Assembly (NCBI GenBank): GCA_016212795.1
Contig: JACRDT010000037.1
Coordinates: 62,001-126,000, forward strand
Source of the DNA: Elusimicrobiota bacterium
Lineage (GTDB): Bacteria > Elusimicrobiota > Elusimicrobia > UBA1565 > UBA9628
DNA length: 64,000 nt
Direction of reading: 5' to 3'
Part shown: positions 1-9,104 of the stretch, piece by piece
How the letters are laid out: each line of letters starts with the position of its first letter
How positions within the stretch are numbered: the first letter of the stretch is position 1
The notes under the pieces: generated by a model
What the model was told of the DNA's origin: nothing
What the model saw: the letters and a program-made list of their open reading frames with translations, nothing else
Database searches by the model: none
Made by a program: the position numbers and the translations under genes

Positions 1-20
1 TTCTTGATATAATCTCCAGG

Positions 21-791
21 ATGCCAAGACTCAAGCCCTCCTTAACCCTGCTCGTGGCCCTATGCCTGGGGCTCCAGGGGTGCGCGGGAGTGCGCTTCAC
101 CATCCCCAAGCCCGAGAGGGAGGATCCCGCCGGGTCGGCGGCCGCCGACAGCCCTGCCGCCGACGGCCGCGACAAGCGGCCCTCCAAGCCCGCCTCGCCG
201 GCCCCCGGCAAGGCCGTCATTCCCGCGGGACGCGCCCCCACCAAGGAGGAGGCCGCCATCCAGGCCGCCCTGGAGAAGGTCCGCGCCGGCAATGCGGGCT
301 ACAAGGTCAGGCCGGGGGACCTCCTCGAGATCAGCGTCTTCCAGGAAGGCGACCTGAACCGGAAGGTCAGGGTCGGCGCCGACGGCATGATCACGCTCCC
401 CCTGGCGGGCAAGGTGGCGCTCGACGGCCTCGACATCCAGGCCGCGGAAGCCGCCGTCGGCGACGCGCTCAAAAAATACCTCGTCAACCCGCAAGTCTCC
501 GTCTTCGTGGCCGAGCGCAGCAGCAGCCTGGTCTACATCCTCGGCGAGGTGAAGAGCCCCGGCTCCTACCCCGTCCCCGGGGACCGTCCCATCACCGTGC
601 TCGAAGCCGTGGTCCTGGCCGGGGGCTTCACGCAGTACGCGGCCCAGGACCGCACCAGGGTGATTCGCAACGTCGAAGGCAGGTCCGAGGCCTTCCAGAT
701 CAGCATCACGGCCATCACGGCAGGCGACAAGAGCAAGGACATGGCGCTCGAGCCCAACGACGTGATCTTCGTCCCCGAGAGCTTCTTTTGA
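21..791 (+). CDS. Wza-like polysaccharide export lipoprotein (Poly_export/SLBB)
   Basis: Lipobox-like LQGC signal; YKVRPGDLLEISVFQEGDLNRKVRVGADGMITLPLAGKV; YILGEVKSPGSYPV; typical Wza-family motifs. Confidence 0.9.
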   Translation: MPRLKPSLTLLVALCLGLQGCAGVRFTIPKPEREDPAGSAAADSPAADGRDKRPSKPASPAPGKAVIPAGRAPTKEEAAIQAALEKVRAGNAGYKVRPGDLLEISVFQEGDLNRKVRVGADGMITLPLAGKVALDGLDIQAAEAAVGDALKKYLVNPQVSVFVAERSSSLVYILGEVKSPGSYPVPGDRPITVLEAVVLAGGFTQYAAQDRTRVIRNVEGRSEAFQISITAITAGDKSKDMALEPNDVIFVPESFF

Positions 792-2551
792 GCGCGCCCG
801 AGCCCGTCGAAGAATCAGCCGGCGTGGACTTCTCGATCCTCCTGCTGGCGCTCTCGCGCCGGCTGTGGACCATCCTCCTCGTCACGGCCCTGACCGTCGG
901 CGGCACGGCCGCCTACGTCTTCACGGCCAGGCCGGTCTACACGGCCACGGCCCTCATCCTCATCGAGAAGGAAGAGAAGGGCAGGGTCGGCAGCGAGACC
1001 ACGGTCTCGGAGGCCAAGGCCGACGACTACTACCAGACCCAGTACCGGCTGCTCAAGAGCCGGAGCATGCTGAGGCGGGTCTGCGAGGCCATGGACCTCG
1101 CCAAGACCCCGGAGTTCGCCGGCGGCGTGGACTCGCTCAACGCCGCGGTCGGCATCGCGCCCGTGGCGCGCAGCCGGCTGGTGAACATCAACACGAGCTC
1201 CTTCGACCCCCAGCTCGCCGCCAGGATCAGCAACGTTCTGGCCGACGCGTACGTCGCCCAGAACCTGGAGAACAAGCTGTTCATCGCCAAGGACATCCTC
1301 GCCACGCTCCAGCAGAAGATCGACCGCAACGCGGGCATGGAGGAGAAGTACCAGGCCCTGCCCAATGTCGTGAACAACAATCTCATTCAGGAGCTGAAGT
1401 CGAACTTCGCCAAGCTCCAGGCCAGGCTCGGCGAGCTCTCCAGCCGCTACACGGAACTCCATCCCGAGCGCCTCAGGCTCAAGGCCGAGATGGAGGCCGT
1501 CCAGGCCCGCATCCGCGAGGAGACCCTGAGGACGGTGCAAGTCATGAAGGCCGAGCTCTCCGGCCAGCTCCTGGGCAACAACGTCAGAGTGGTGGACCCC
1601 GCCGAGGTCCCGACCAGCCCCTCCAAGCCCAACAAGCGCCGCTCCATCGCGCTGGCCGCGTTCCTCGGGCTCATGCTGGGCGGCATGCTGGGCCTCGTCC
1701 TCGAGCACATGGACCTGACCATCCGCTCTCAAGACGACATCGAGAAGAGGCTGGGGCTGCCGTTCCTGGGTTCGGTGACCAAGTCGACCAAGTTCTCGGG
1801 CGCCAACGCCCAACAGCTCGCCGACCTCATGGCCGGGACGGAGTCGTTCACGGGAGAAGCCTTCAAGAACATCAGGACCATGGTGGGCTTCGCCTCGGCC
1901 AACACGAACCTCAAGCGCCTCCTGATCACGAGCACCGTCCAGGGCGAAGGCAAGACCTTCCTGACGATCAACCTGGCCCTGGTCTTCGCCCAGCTCGGGC
2001 AGAGGGTCCTGCTCATCGAAGGGGATCTACGGCGGCCCACCATCCACAAGGTCTTCGGTCTTTCGAAAGAGAAGGGCCTCAGCCACTTCCTCGCCCACGG
2101 CAAGGACATCGCCGAGCTGGCGCAGATCGCCCAGGACACGGTCTTCCCCAACCTCAAAGCCCTGGTCTGCGGCACGATCCCGCCCAACCCGAGCGAACTC
2201 CTGAGCACCCCGAAGCTCAGCGCCATCCTGGACTGGGCGGGCAAGAACTTCGACCAGGTCTTCGTCGACGGCACCCCGGTCTTCCCCATCTCGGACGCCC
2301 TCCTGTGGGGCAGGCTCATGGACGGCGCCATCTTCGTCGTGCAGTACGGGGGCGTCCACGCCAACATCGCGGTCAAGGCCAGGCAGAAGCTGGCCGAGGG
2401 GGGGATCAAGACCGTGGGCGCGATCCTCAACAAGGTGGTCCTCGAGGGGCGGGGCTACGGCTACTACGACCGCTACTACCACTACTACCACTACTACCAT
2501 TACCAGGACGAGAGACAATCCAAAGACGGGAAGCGCCGCAAGTTGGTATAA
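788..2551 (+). CDS. Wzc-like chain-length determinant fused to BY-type tyrosine kinase (TTG start overlapping upstream TGA)
   Basis: Wzz-type N-terminus, VVDPAEVPTSPSKPNKRR, Walker-like TSTVQGEGKTFLTINLA, LLIEGDLRRP, Tyr-rich C-tail YGYYDRYYHYYHYYHYQ; TTG at 788-790 in frame with the supplied ORF. Confidence 0.88.
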   Translation: MSAPEPVEESAGVDFSILLLALSRRLWTILLVTALTVGGTAAYVFTARPVYTATALILIEKEEKGRVGSETTVSEAKADDYYQTQYRLLKSRSMLRRVCEAMDLAKTPEFAGGVDSLNAAVGIAPVARSRLVNINTSSFDPQLAARISNVLADAYVAQNLENKLFIAKDILATLQQKIDRNAGMEEKYQALPNVVNNNLIQELKSNFAKLQARLGELSSRYTELHPERLRLKAEMEAVQARIREETLRTVQVMKAELSGQLLGNNVRVVDPAEVPTSPSKPNKRRSIALAAFLGLMLGGMLGLVLEHMDLTIRSQDDIEKRLGLPFLGSVTKSTKFSGANAQQLADLMAGTESFTGEAFKNIRTMVGFASANTNLKRLLITSTVQGEGKTFLTINLALVFAQLGQRVLLIEGDLRRPTIHKVFGLSKEKGLSHFLAHGKDIAELAQIAQDTVFPNLKALVCGTIPPNPSELLSTPKLSAILDWAGKNFDQVFVDGTPVFPISDALLWGRLMDGAIFVVQYGGVHANIAVKARQKLAEGGIKTVGAILNKVVLEGRGYGYYDRYYHYYHYYHYQDERQSKDGKRRKLV

Positions 2552-2561
2552 TAGCGGTCCC

Positions 2562-3290
2562 GTGACCCTATCGAGACGCTTGCCGGTCCCGCTGTTCCTC
2601 GCCGCGTGCCTGCTGGCCGGGTGCGCCGGCCTCGGCCCCAGTCAGGCGCCCGGCGCCGCCGGTTCTTCCTCGCCGGGAATCCCCTCGCCGGCCGAGGCCG
2701 CGCTCCCCGGGGCTCCCAAGGCCTCCCCGCCCACCGGCGAGGAAGAGGCCATCCGCGCGGCGCTCCAGAAGCTCAAGAAGCCCGACAGGGCCGACTACCA
2801 CATCAACCCCACCGACCTCGTCACCGTCACCGTGTTCCAACAGCCCGAGCTCGAGCGCAAGCTCCGGGTCAGCCAGAACGGCACGGTCTCCCTGCCGCTC
2901 ATCGGCAACGTCAAGATCGGCGGCATGACCCTCGACCAGGCCGAGGCCCTGGTCGCGGACAAGTACAAGGAGTTCGTGGTCAGCCCCCAGGTGACGCTCT
3001 TCATCTCGGAATACGCCCAGCGCAAGATCTACGTCCTCGGCGAGGTCAAGGCCCCGGGCTCCTTCGACCTGCCGGTGGAGTCCCAGCTCACGGTCCTCGA
3101 GGCCGTGACCATGGCCGGCGGGTTCACGAACATCGCGGCCCCGGACCGCACCAAGGTGGTCAGGATGCGCGACGGCGAGAGCCAGAGCATCACCATCGAG
3201 GTCTCGGCCATCACCAAGAGGGGCGAGAAGCACAAGGACATCCCGCTCGAACCCAACGACGTCATCTTCGTGCCCCAAAGCTATTTCTGA
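2562..3290 (+). CDS. Second Wza-like polysaccharide export lipoprotein
   Basis: Lipobox LLAGC; YHINPTDLVTVTVFQQPELERKLRVSQNGTVSLPLIGNV; paralogous to 21..791, similar DVIFVPxSxF C-terminus. Confidence 0.9.
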   Translation: MTLSRRLPVPLFLAACLLAGCAGLGPSQAPGAAGSSSPGIPSPAEAALPGAPKASPPTGEEEAIRAALQKLKKPDRADYHINPTDLVTVTVFQQPELERKLRVSQNGTVSLPLIGNVKIGGMTLDQAEALVADKYKEFVVSPQVTLFISEYAQRKIYVLGEVKAPGSFDLPVESQLTVLEAVTMAGGFTNIAAPDRTKVVRMRDGESQSITIEVSAITKRGEKHKDIPLEPNDVIFVPQSYF

Positions 3291-3327
3291 CGCGGGGGCC
3301 GGCCCTTCCCGGCCCGGGAGACATGCG

Positions 3328-5109
3328 ATGCCGCTGGACAACAATTACGCTGAATCGGCCCCGACGAACCAGGGCCTCGACGACTTCAACCTCGGCGACC
3401 TCACGGCGAAACTCCTTCGCCGGCGATGGATCATCGGCTCCGCATGGCTCGCCACGGTGCTCGGCGGCTGCTTCTACCTGTCCACGACCAGGCCGCTGTT
3501 CGAGGCCAGCGCCATGGTGAACATCGAGAAGGAGCGCGGCAACGCCGGCATCTATACCAACAACGGGGCGCTCATCGAGAGCAAGAACGAAGACTATTAC
3601 CAGACGCAGTACAGGCTCCTGACGAGGTACTCCCTCATCGAGAAGGTGCACAAGGACCTGCAATTCGAGTCCCACCCGGAGTTCGGCGGCCCCGGCGGCG
3701 TGGCGGCCCTCCAACGGGCGGTCAAGATCATCCCCATCGCCCGCAGCCGCCTCCTGTTCGTCAAGGCCTTCTCCCACGACCCCCGGACCGCGGCCAGCAT
3801 CGCCAACACCCTCTCCGAGGCCTACGTGGCGGAGAACCTCAGCAACCAGCTCTTCATCTCGAAAGACGTCCTCAACGCCCTCCAGATCGAAGCCAGCAAC
3901 CCCCGGGCCCGCCGCCTGTACGAATCCCTGCCCAACGTCGTCAACAGCGCGTTGATCCAGGGGCTCAAGACGGACTACTTCAAGCTCGAAAGCCAGGCCG
4001 CCGAGCTCTCGCAGAAGGTCACGCCCAAGCACCCGGCCATGATCGCGCTCAGGAGCAACATGGCCTCCCTCAAGGCCCAGCTCGACGTCGAAACGGACAA
4101 GATCGTCAACAGCCTCAAGGCCGAGCTCTCAGGCCAGCTGCGCGGCAACAACGTGCGCGTCGTCGAGCCCGCCCGGGTCCCCGAGAGCCCCTTCAAGCCC
4201 AACCGCAAGGGCACCCTCAGCCTCTCCATCATCGGGGGGCTCCTGCTCGGCCTCGCCTTGGGCCTGGCCATCGAGGCCCTGGACCAGTCCGTGCGCACCG
4301 AGACCGACGTGGAGAATAAACTGGGGCTGCCGTTCCTGGCCCTCGTGCCCCAAGGCAAGCGGAAATCCGGGGAAAGGGCCTACCAGGCCCTGCTGTCCAA
4401 CGAGCACAGCTTCACCGCCGAATCCTTCCGGAGCCTGCGCACGATGGTCGGATTCGCGGGCGTGGACGGCAAGTCCAAGGTCATGATCGTGACGAGCGCC
4501 CTCGAGTCGGAGGGCAAATCCTTCGTGTCGTGCAACCTCGCGGTCACCTTCGCCTCCCTGGGCGAGGACGTCCTCGTCATCGACGGCGACCTGCGCCGGC
4601 CGACCATCCACAAGGTCCTGGGCATCTCGCGCGAGCGGGGAATCAGCGATTTCCTGGCCGCGGGCAAGGCGGCCGCCGAGGTCGCCGGCCTGGTGCAGGA
4701 CTGCGACGTCAAGAAGCTCAAGGTCCTCTGCTGCGGCACGAAGCCCCCCAACCCATCGGAGCTCCTCAACACCCCGCGCGTCCCCGCCCTCCTGGCGTGG
4801 GCGTCCACCCATTTCGACCGCGTCATCGTGGACACGGCGCCCATCCTGCCCATCCACGACACCCTGCTGTGGGCCCGCCACATCCCGTCGGCGGTGCTGG
4901 TGGTCCGGCACGGCAAGACGCGCTCGGGCGCCGTCACCCTCTCCGCCCGCAAGCTCGCGGGGGCCGGCGCCAAGGTGCTGGGCGTCGTGCTCAACGCCGC
5001 CAAGCCGGGCGGCCTGGCCTACACCGACCGCTACTACTACTACCGGTCCTACACCGAGGCGGCCGACCGCCGCAAGGAACCCGCGCCGGCCCGGTCCGCA
5101 AGCTCGTGA
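3328..5109 (+). CDS. Second Wzc-like chain-length determinant/BY tyrosine kinase
   Basis: Same architecture as 788..2551; TSALESEGKSFVSCNLA, LVIDGDLRRP; Tyr tail YTDRYYYYRSY. Confidence 0.88.
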   Translation: MPLDNNYAESAPTNQGLDDFNLGDLTAKLLRRRWIIGSAWLATVLGGCFYLSTTRPLFEASAMVNIEKERGNAGIYTNNGALIESKNEDYYQTQYRLLTRYSLIEKVHKDLQFESHPEFGGPGGVAALQRAVKIIPIARSRLLFVKAFSHDPRTAASIANTLSEAYVAENLSNQLFISKDVLNALQIEASNPRARRLYESLPNVVNSALIQGLKTDYFKLESQAAELSQKVTPKHPAMIALRSNMASLKAQLDVETDKIVNSLKAELSGQLRGNNVRVVEPARVPESPFKPNRKGTLSLSIIGGLLLGLALGLAIEALDQSVRTETDVENKLGLPFLALVPQGKRKSGERAYQALLSNEHSFTAESFRSLRTMVGFAGVDGKSKVMIVTSALESEGKSFVSCNLAVTFASLGEDVLVIDGDLRRPTIHKVLGISRERGISDFLAAGKAAAEVAGLVQDCDVKKLKVLCCGTKPPNPSELLNTPRVPALLAWASTHFDRVIVDTAPILPIHDTLLWARHIPSAVLVVRHGKTRSGAVTLSARKLAGAGAKVLGVVLNAAKPGGLAYTDRYYYYRSYTEAADRRKEPAPARSASS

Positions 5110-6413
5110 ACCGCACCGCCCTTTACGGCATCGTCGGTCTGATCGCCTTGGCGGGCGGCCTGCTGTTTCTCTGGGGCTTCGGCGACCTCGTGGTCCAGAT
5201 GGGCCACTTCATCCCCCAGGAGGACCTCGCCACCGACTACCTCTACGGCGTCACCTGGGCCATGTTCCTGGGCCTGAGCATCCTGGCCTGGCCCGTGCCC
5301 GGGAGGGACAAGCCGCTGCTCATGCGGGCATGGGTCGCGAAGTCCCTGGTGACGCTGGGCTTTATGCTCATCTACGAGAACCACTACCCGACCGACGGCT
5401 TCGGGTACTTCGCGTCAGCCGCCTCCGAGTTCTTCGATCTCGGCCCCTTCCAAATCGGCGACGGGACAGACAACATGTACAGACTCGCCCACCTGCACTC
5501 GCAGATCTTCCCGATCTCGTTCCACATGATGAAGGTGAGCTTCTCCCTGGCCGGCTTTCTCGGTCTCTACAGCATCTATCGTGCCGGCACCCTCTTCGTG
5601 CAGAAAGAAGACGCCCGGGTGTTCTACGTCCTCATGCTGTTCCCGTCTCACATCTTCTGGTCGTCGATCCTGGGCAAGGACCCCATCATCCTCCTCGGCA
5701 TCGGCCTCTACACCTACGGCGTGGCCGGCTGGTACAGGACCAACCGCTACCGCTACCTCTTCGTCCTCGCGCTGGGCATCTTCGAGACCGCCTTCATCCG
5801 GGTGTGGATGTCGTCGATATTGATCGCCCCGCTCTCGGTGTTCTTCCTCGCGCGCATGAGGTCATCCATCGCCAAGGCCGTTTTCATCGCCTGCGTCCTG
5901 GCGGCCTTCGGCTGGTCGCACGAGCGGTTCAAGTCCAAGTTCAACATCGAAACGAGCACTGATCTCGTCCAGGTCGCCGGGTACGAATCGCAAGCGTGGG
6001 CCTACGGCGGCTCCGCCCAACATTTGGACGCCTCCATCTCGAACATCGGGAACATGGTGACCTTCCTTCCGCTGGGGATGGCGACCGCCCTTTTTAGGCC
6101 ACTGCCGGGCGAGGTCCTCAACGTCTTCGGCATGCTGGCGAGCTTAGAGAACGTCATCTTCATCGGAGTCGTGCTGTTCGCCGCCATGAGGACCCGCTGG
6201 AGGGACTTGCTCGAGCCCATGGTCCTATGGGCGGCGATCCTGGTGCTCGCGTGGTCGACGACCTATTCGTTCGTCTCCTACCAGAACCTTGGGACCGCGG
6301 CCAGGTTCAAGATGCAGATCATGCCGATCTTCCTCGGCCTCATCATGTACCTCTCACGCCGCAGAGTCGCTCCCGCCGCCAGTCAACCCTCCTACTTGGG
6401 ACGCCGCTCGTAG
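5106..6413 (+). CDS. Multi-pass membrane protein, EpsG/Wzy-like polymerase candidate
   Basis: In-frame GTG at 5106 overlapping the preceding stop; about 10 hydrophobic segments; position after wza-wzc. Confidence 0.6.
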   Translation: MNRTALYGIVGLIALAGGLLFLWGFGDLVVQMGHFIPQEDLATDYLYGVTWAMFLGLSILAWPVPGRDKPLLMRAWVAKSLVTLGFMLIYENHYPTDGFGYFASAASEFFDLGPFQIGDGTDNMYRLAHLHSQIFPISFHMMKVSFSLAGFLGLYSIYRAGTLFVQKEDARVFYVLMLFPSHIFWSSILGKDPIILLGIGLYTYGVAGWYRTNRYRYLFVLALGIFETAFIRVWMSSILIAPLSVFFLARMRSSIAKAVFIACVLAAFGWSHERFKSKFNIETSTDLVQVAGYESQAWAYGGSAQHLDASISNIGNMVTFLPLGMATALFRPLPGEVLNVFGMLASLENVIFIGVVLFAAMRTRWRDLLEPMVLWAAILVLAWSTTYSFVSYQNLGTAARFKMQIMPIFLGLIMYLSRRRVAPAASQPSYLGRRS

Positions 6414-7153
6414 CCCAGCTTGTCCAGGGTGCTCTCGTGGCGCCAGCCACGGCGGTGCAGGAACCAGCGGAGCCAGGTCCTCAGCCCCCTCTTGGCCGCC
6501 AGCAACAGACCCGCCAGCAGCCATAGGGTGGCCTTCATGCCGTGGGGATCCTCAAGCCACCGGGTGATAACGCCGTTGTGAAGCTTGACCCTGGAAACGA
6601 TCCCGTACAGGTGAAGGCGGCGCAAGTTGACGGTATAGTAGTCGGAGAACTCGGGCCGGCCGATGACTTTGTCCAGAGGGGCGAGGTCCTTGACATAGGG
6701 CGGGTGCGTAGCGTCAACGATGACCTCGTCGCCGGGCCCGAGTTCCGCCTCAGCCACCACGTGGTTGACATCCCCCGTCAGATTGATGCGCTGGCTGCGG
6801 ATGCCGGCCGTCTCCGCCATGACAATGAAGGTTCTGGCAACCTCGCCGCAGTAGCCCTTCCCGGAACGCAGCGTCGAAGCCGCGCTCGCGCGAAGAAAAG
6901 GCCGCCCCTCCTTCGGCAACCCCTCGTAGTTGACATGCCGCCTGAGATAATCCCGAAGCGCCAGCACCGTGGCCCGCTTGTCGGCCGGCCGGGCCGTCTC
7001 GATGATCTCACGCACGACCGAACTCACATAGGCGGCCTCACACCGCATGATCGACCACTGCGCCGCGCTCATCAGCAGGCAGAACCCCACCAAGACCCAT
7101 AGGACCCACCAGTCCCAATGCCGTTTTGCCGGAACCGGCCTATCGCATCCCAT
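6392..7153 (-). CDS. Transglutaminase-like domain protein
   Basis: GKGYCGEVARTFIVMAE..VNHVVAEAEL..VIVDATHPP gives a Cys-His-Asp pattern; hydrophobic N-terminus. Confidence 0.7.
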   Translation of the reverse strand: MGCDRPVPAKRHWDWWVLWVLVGFCLLMSAAQWSIMRCEAAYVSSVVREIIETARPADKRATVLALRDYLRRHVNYEGLPKEGRPFLRASAASTLRSGKGYCGEVARTFIVMAETAGIRSQRINLTGDVNHVVAEAELGPGDEVIVDATHPPYVKDLAPLDKVIGRPEFSDYYTVNLRRLHLYGIVSRVKLHNGVITRWLEDPHGMKATLWLLAGLLLAAKRGLRTWLRWFLHRRGWRHESTLDKLGYERRPK

Positions 7154-7206
7154 CGCTCAACCCTCCACGCAAGACACATCTCGATAGCGAATCCCCTGCC
7201 GCGAGC

Positions 7207-8154
7207 CTATGCCCTCCTCCGACCCATGACGACCACATGCGAAACCAAGAGATCGACCTCGGAATACCCTCTATCGAGCAAGGCCCGCCATGCCAGCGGA
7301 AACCTCCTACGAAAGACCAATCCCTCCGGGTCGACATGCCCCCGGAACAACTCCACCTCGAAGTGCGCCTGGAAGCGCCGACGGTACTCGTCATGCCGCA
7401 ACCGGTTGAAAAGACCGCATTCCGCGAAATGCGGGCGGCCGCACCGGCGATCCAATTCGGGGATAAGATTCGCCGCGATGAATTCTCTGTACGCACGTGC
7501 GCTCAGTAGAAGATGATTGTAGCCGCCCTCCATCCCGCCTCGAATCCCGCATAAATGATCACCGCCGTAAGCATAATACAGCGGTCCAAGACTGGCCAGA
7601 AACCACCCCCCGGGTTTGAGAACTCTGGCCGCCTCCTTCAACGCCACATCAATCTCCATCACATGCTCATAGCAATTCAGGGAAGCGATGCCATCCATGC
7701 TCTCGTCTTGGAACGGCATCTTGCCCAGATCGCAAGCCACCAGCCGGCATGACAAGCCCCCATAGGGGCCGCCGCGTTCCTCGACCGCCTGATCGCGTTC
7801 AGGGAAGTAGTCGACTCCGACGATCATCCTCGGCCCATAGGCGGTCCAAAAACACAACTCGCTCGCCTTCCCCACGCCCTGAAGCAACAGGCGGGCGCCG
7901 GACAGCTCGTGCCGCTTGGCAAGCTCATGGACCAGGAAGTCGAACTCAGTCCCCCGGCCGCCAATCCAGATGTCCTCCGGCAACTCGACCTTGTGATACC
8001 AAGCCAGCATCCTGCTGACAACCGGGAGTACCGCGGGGTAGACAAAGCTCTTGACCCACTGCTTCCACTGCTTCCGGGAATAGTCGATAGCCGGGTCGAA
8101 ACTTCGAGGAACGTACGATCGCTTTTGACGCGACTCGCCGTGTTCCCCGATCAC
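7207..8154 (-). CDS. Class I SAM-dependent methyltransferase
   Basis: RLLLQGVGKASELCF..IVGVDYFPE..DGIASLNCYEHVMEIDVALKEAARVLKPGGWFL. Confidence 0.65.
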   Translation of the reverse strand: MIGEHGESRQKRSYVPRSFDPAIDYSRKQWKQWVKSFVYPAVLPVVSRMLAWYHKVELPEDIWIGGRGTEFDFLVHELAKRHELSGARLLLQGVGKASELCFWTAYGPRMIVGVDYFPERDQAVEERGGPYGGLSCRLVACDLGKMPFQDESMDGIASLNCYEHVMEIDVALKEAARVLKPGGWFLASLGPLYYAYGGDHLCGIRGGMEGGYNHLLLSARAYREFIAANLIPELDRRCGRPHFAECGLFNRLRHDEYRRRFQAHFEVELFRGHVDPEGLVFRRRFPLAWRALLDRGYSEVDLLVSHVVVMGRRRA

Positions 8155-8171
8155 CTTGCAGTCTCCCGCTC

Positions 8172-9104
8172 TCAGGCAGTCTGCGCCCCGGCAGGCGGCG
8201 CCCCGCGTCGCCCGAGGTACCAGCGCGCCGTCCTGGCGAGCCCTTCATCCAGGGAAGTGAAGGCGAACCCCGGACAGCACCGTGTGAACGCCGAACCGCA
8301 CAGGACCCTTCTGGCCTGCCCCTCCGGCCGGTCGGGATCGAACATGATGGGACCGCAGAATCCCACCGCACCAGCCACCTTGCGCGCCAATTCGCGGATC
8401 GTGATGCCGGCATCCGGAGCGATAATGAGGTTGTCCGGCCCGCCGCGATTCGAGAACATCGCCAGCAAACGCGCCACGTCCTCCACGAAGACGAACTGTC
8501 TCACGGCCCGGCCGCTGCCCCATACCAGCAGAGGTCCGCCTTCCTTCTTGGCCCGCGCGGCCTTCGCCATGAGAGCCGCCACGACATGACCGCTGTCTGG
8601 GTCCCAATCGTCATGCGGGCCGTACATAGTGACGGGCGTCACGGTCGTGAACCGAAGCCCGAACTGCTCCCGCACCAGGCGCGCATGGACCTCCAGCATG
8701 CGCTTGGAATAGCCGTAGCCCAGGTTCCCACCGAACGGCATGCCCAGATGGAGATCCAACTCCCTGGGCGGCCTGCGCGCCCCGAGGGGATAAGCACAAC
8801 TCGACAGGACCGCGATCAAGCGCGAGGCCCCGTGACGGCGCGCGGCGCAGAGCACGTGCGCGTTGATCAGAACGTTCTCCTCGAAGAGTTCGACATTGGA
8901 TGCGGCATTGCGCCTCACGCCGCCGACCGCCGCCGCCAGATGGACGACGCGTCCGGGACGGATTCGGGCGAAAAGCCGCTCGACGGCCGCCCCGTCGGTC
9001 AGATCGCAGTCCTTCCTGACGACATGAAGCGCGCCGGGCAGGAAGCGGCGCAAGGCGCGGCCCAGCATCCCGTCGCCGCCGGTAATCAGCGTGCGGCCGC
9101 GCAT
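8172..9104 (-). CDS. Extended SDR, GDP-fucose-synthetase/heptose C3,C5-epimerase-reductase-like
   Basis: TGGDGMLGRAL, VVHLAAAVGGVRRN, YGYSKRMLE (YxxxK). Confidence 0.75.
   Translation of the reverse strand: MRGRTLITGGDGMLGRALRRFLPGALHVVRKDCDLTDGAAVERLFARIRPGRVVHLAAAVGGVRRNAASNVELFEENVLINAHVLCAARRHGASRLIAVLSSCAYPLGARRPPRELDLHLGMPFGGNLGYGYSKRMLEVHARLVREQFGLRFTTVTPVTMYGPHDDWDPDSGHVVAALMAKAARAKKEGGPLLVWGSGRAVRQFVFVEDVARLLAMFSNRGGPDNLIIAPDAGITIRELARKVAGAVGFCGPIMFDPDRPEGQARRVLCGSAFTRCCPGFAFTSLDEGLARTARWYLGRRGAPPAGAQTA

Noticed and set aside
62-787. N-terminal extension of the 829-aa ORF
   Set aside because: Out-of-frame read-through of wza; the real wzc start is best placed at TTG 788.
815-1813. 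332-aa antisense ORF
   Set aside because: Opposite Wzc coding sequence; no motif support.
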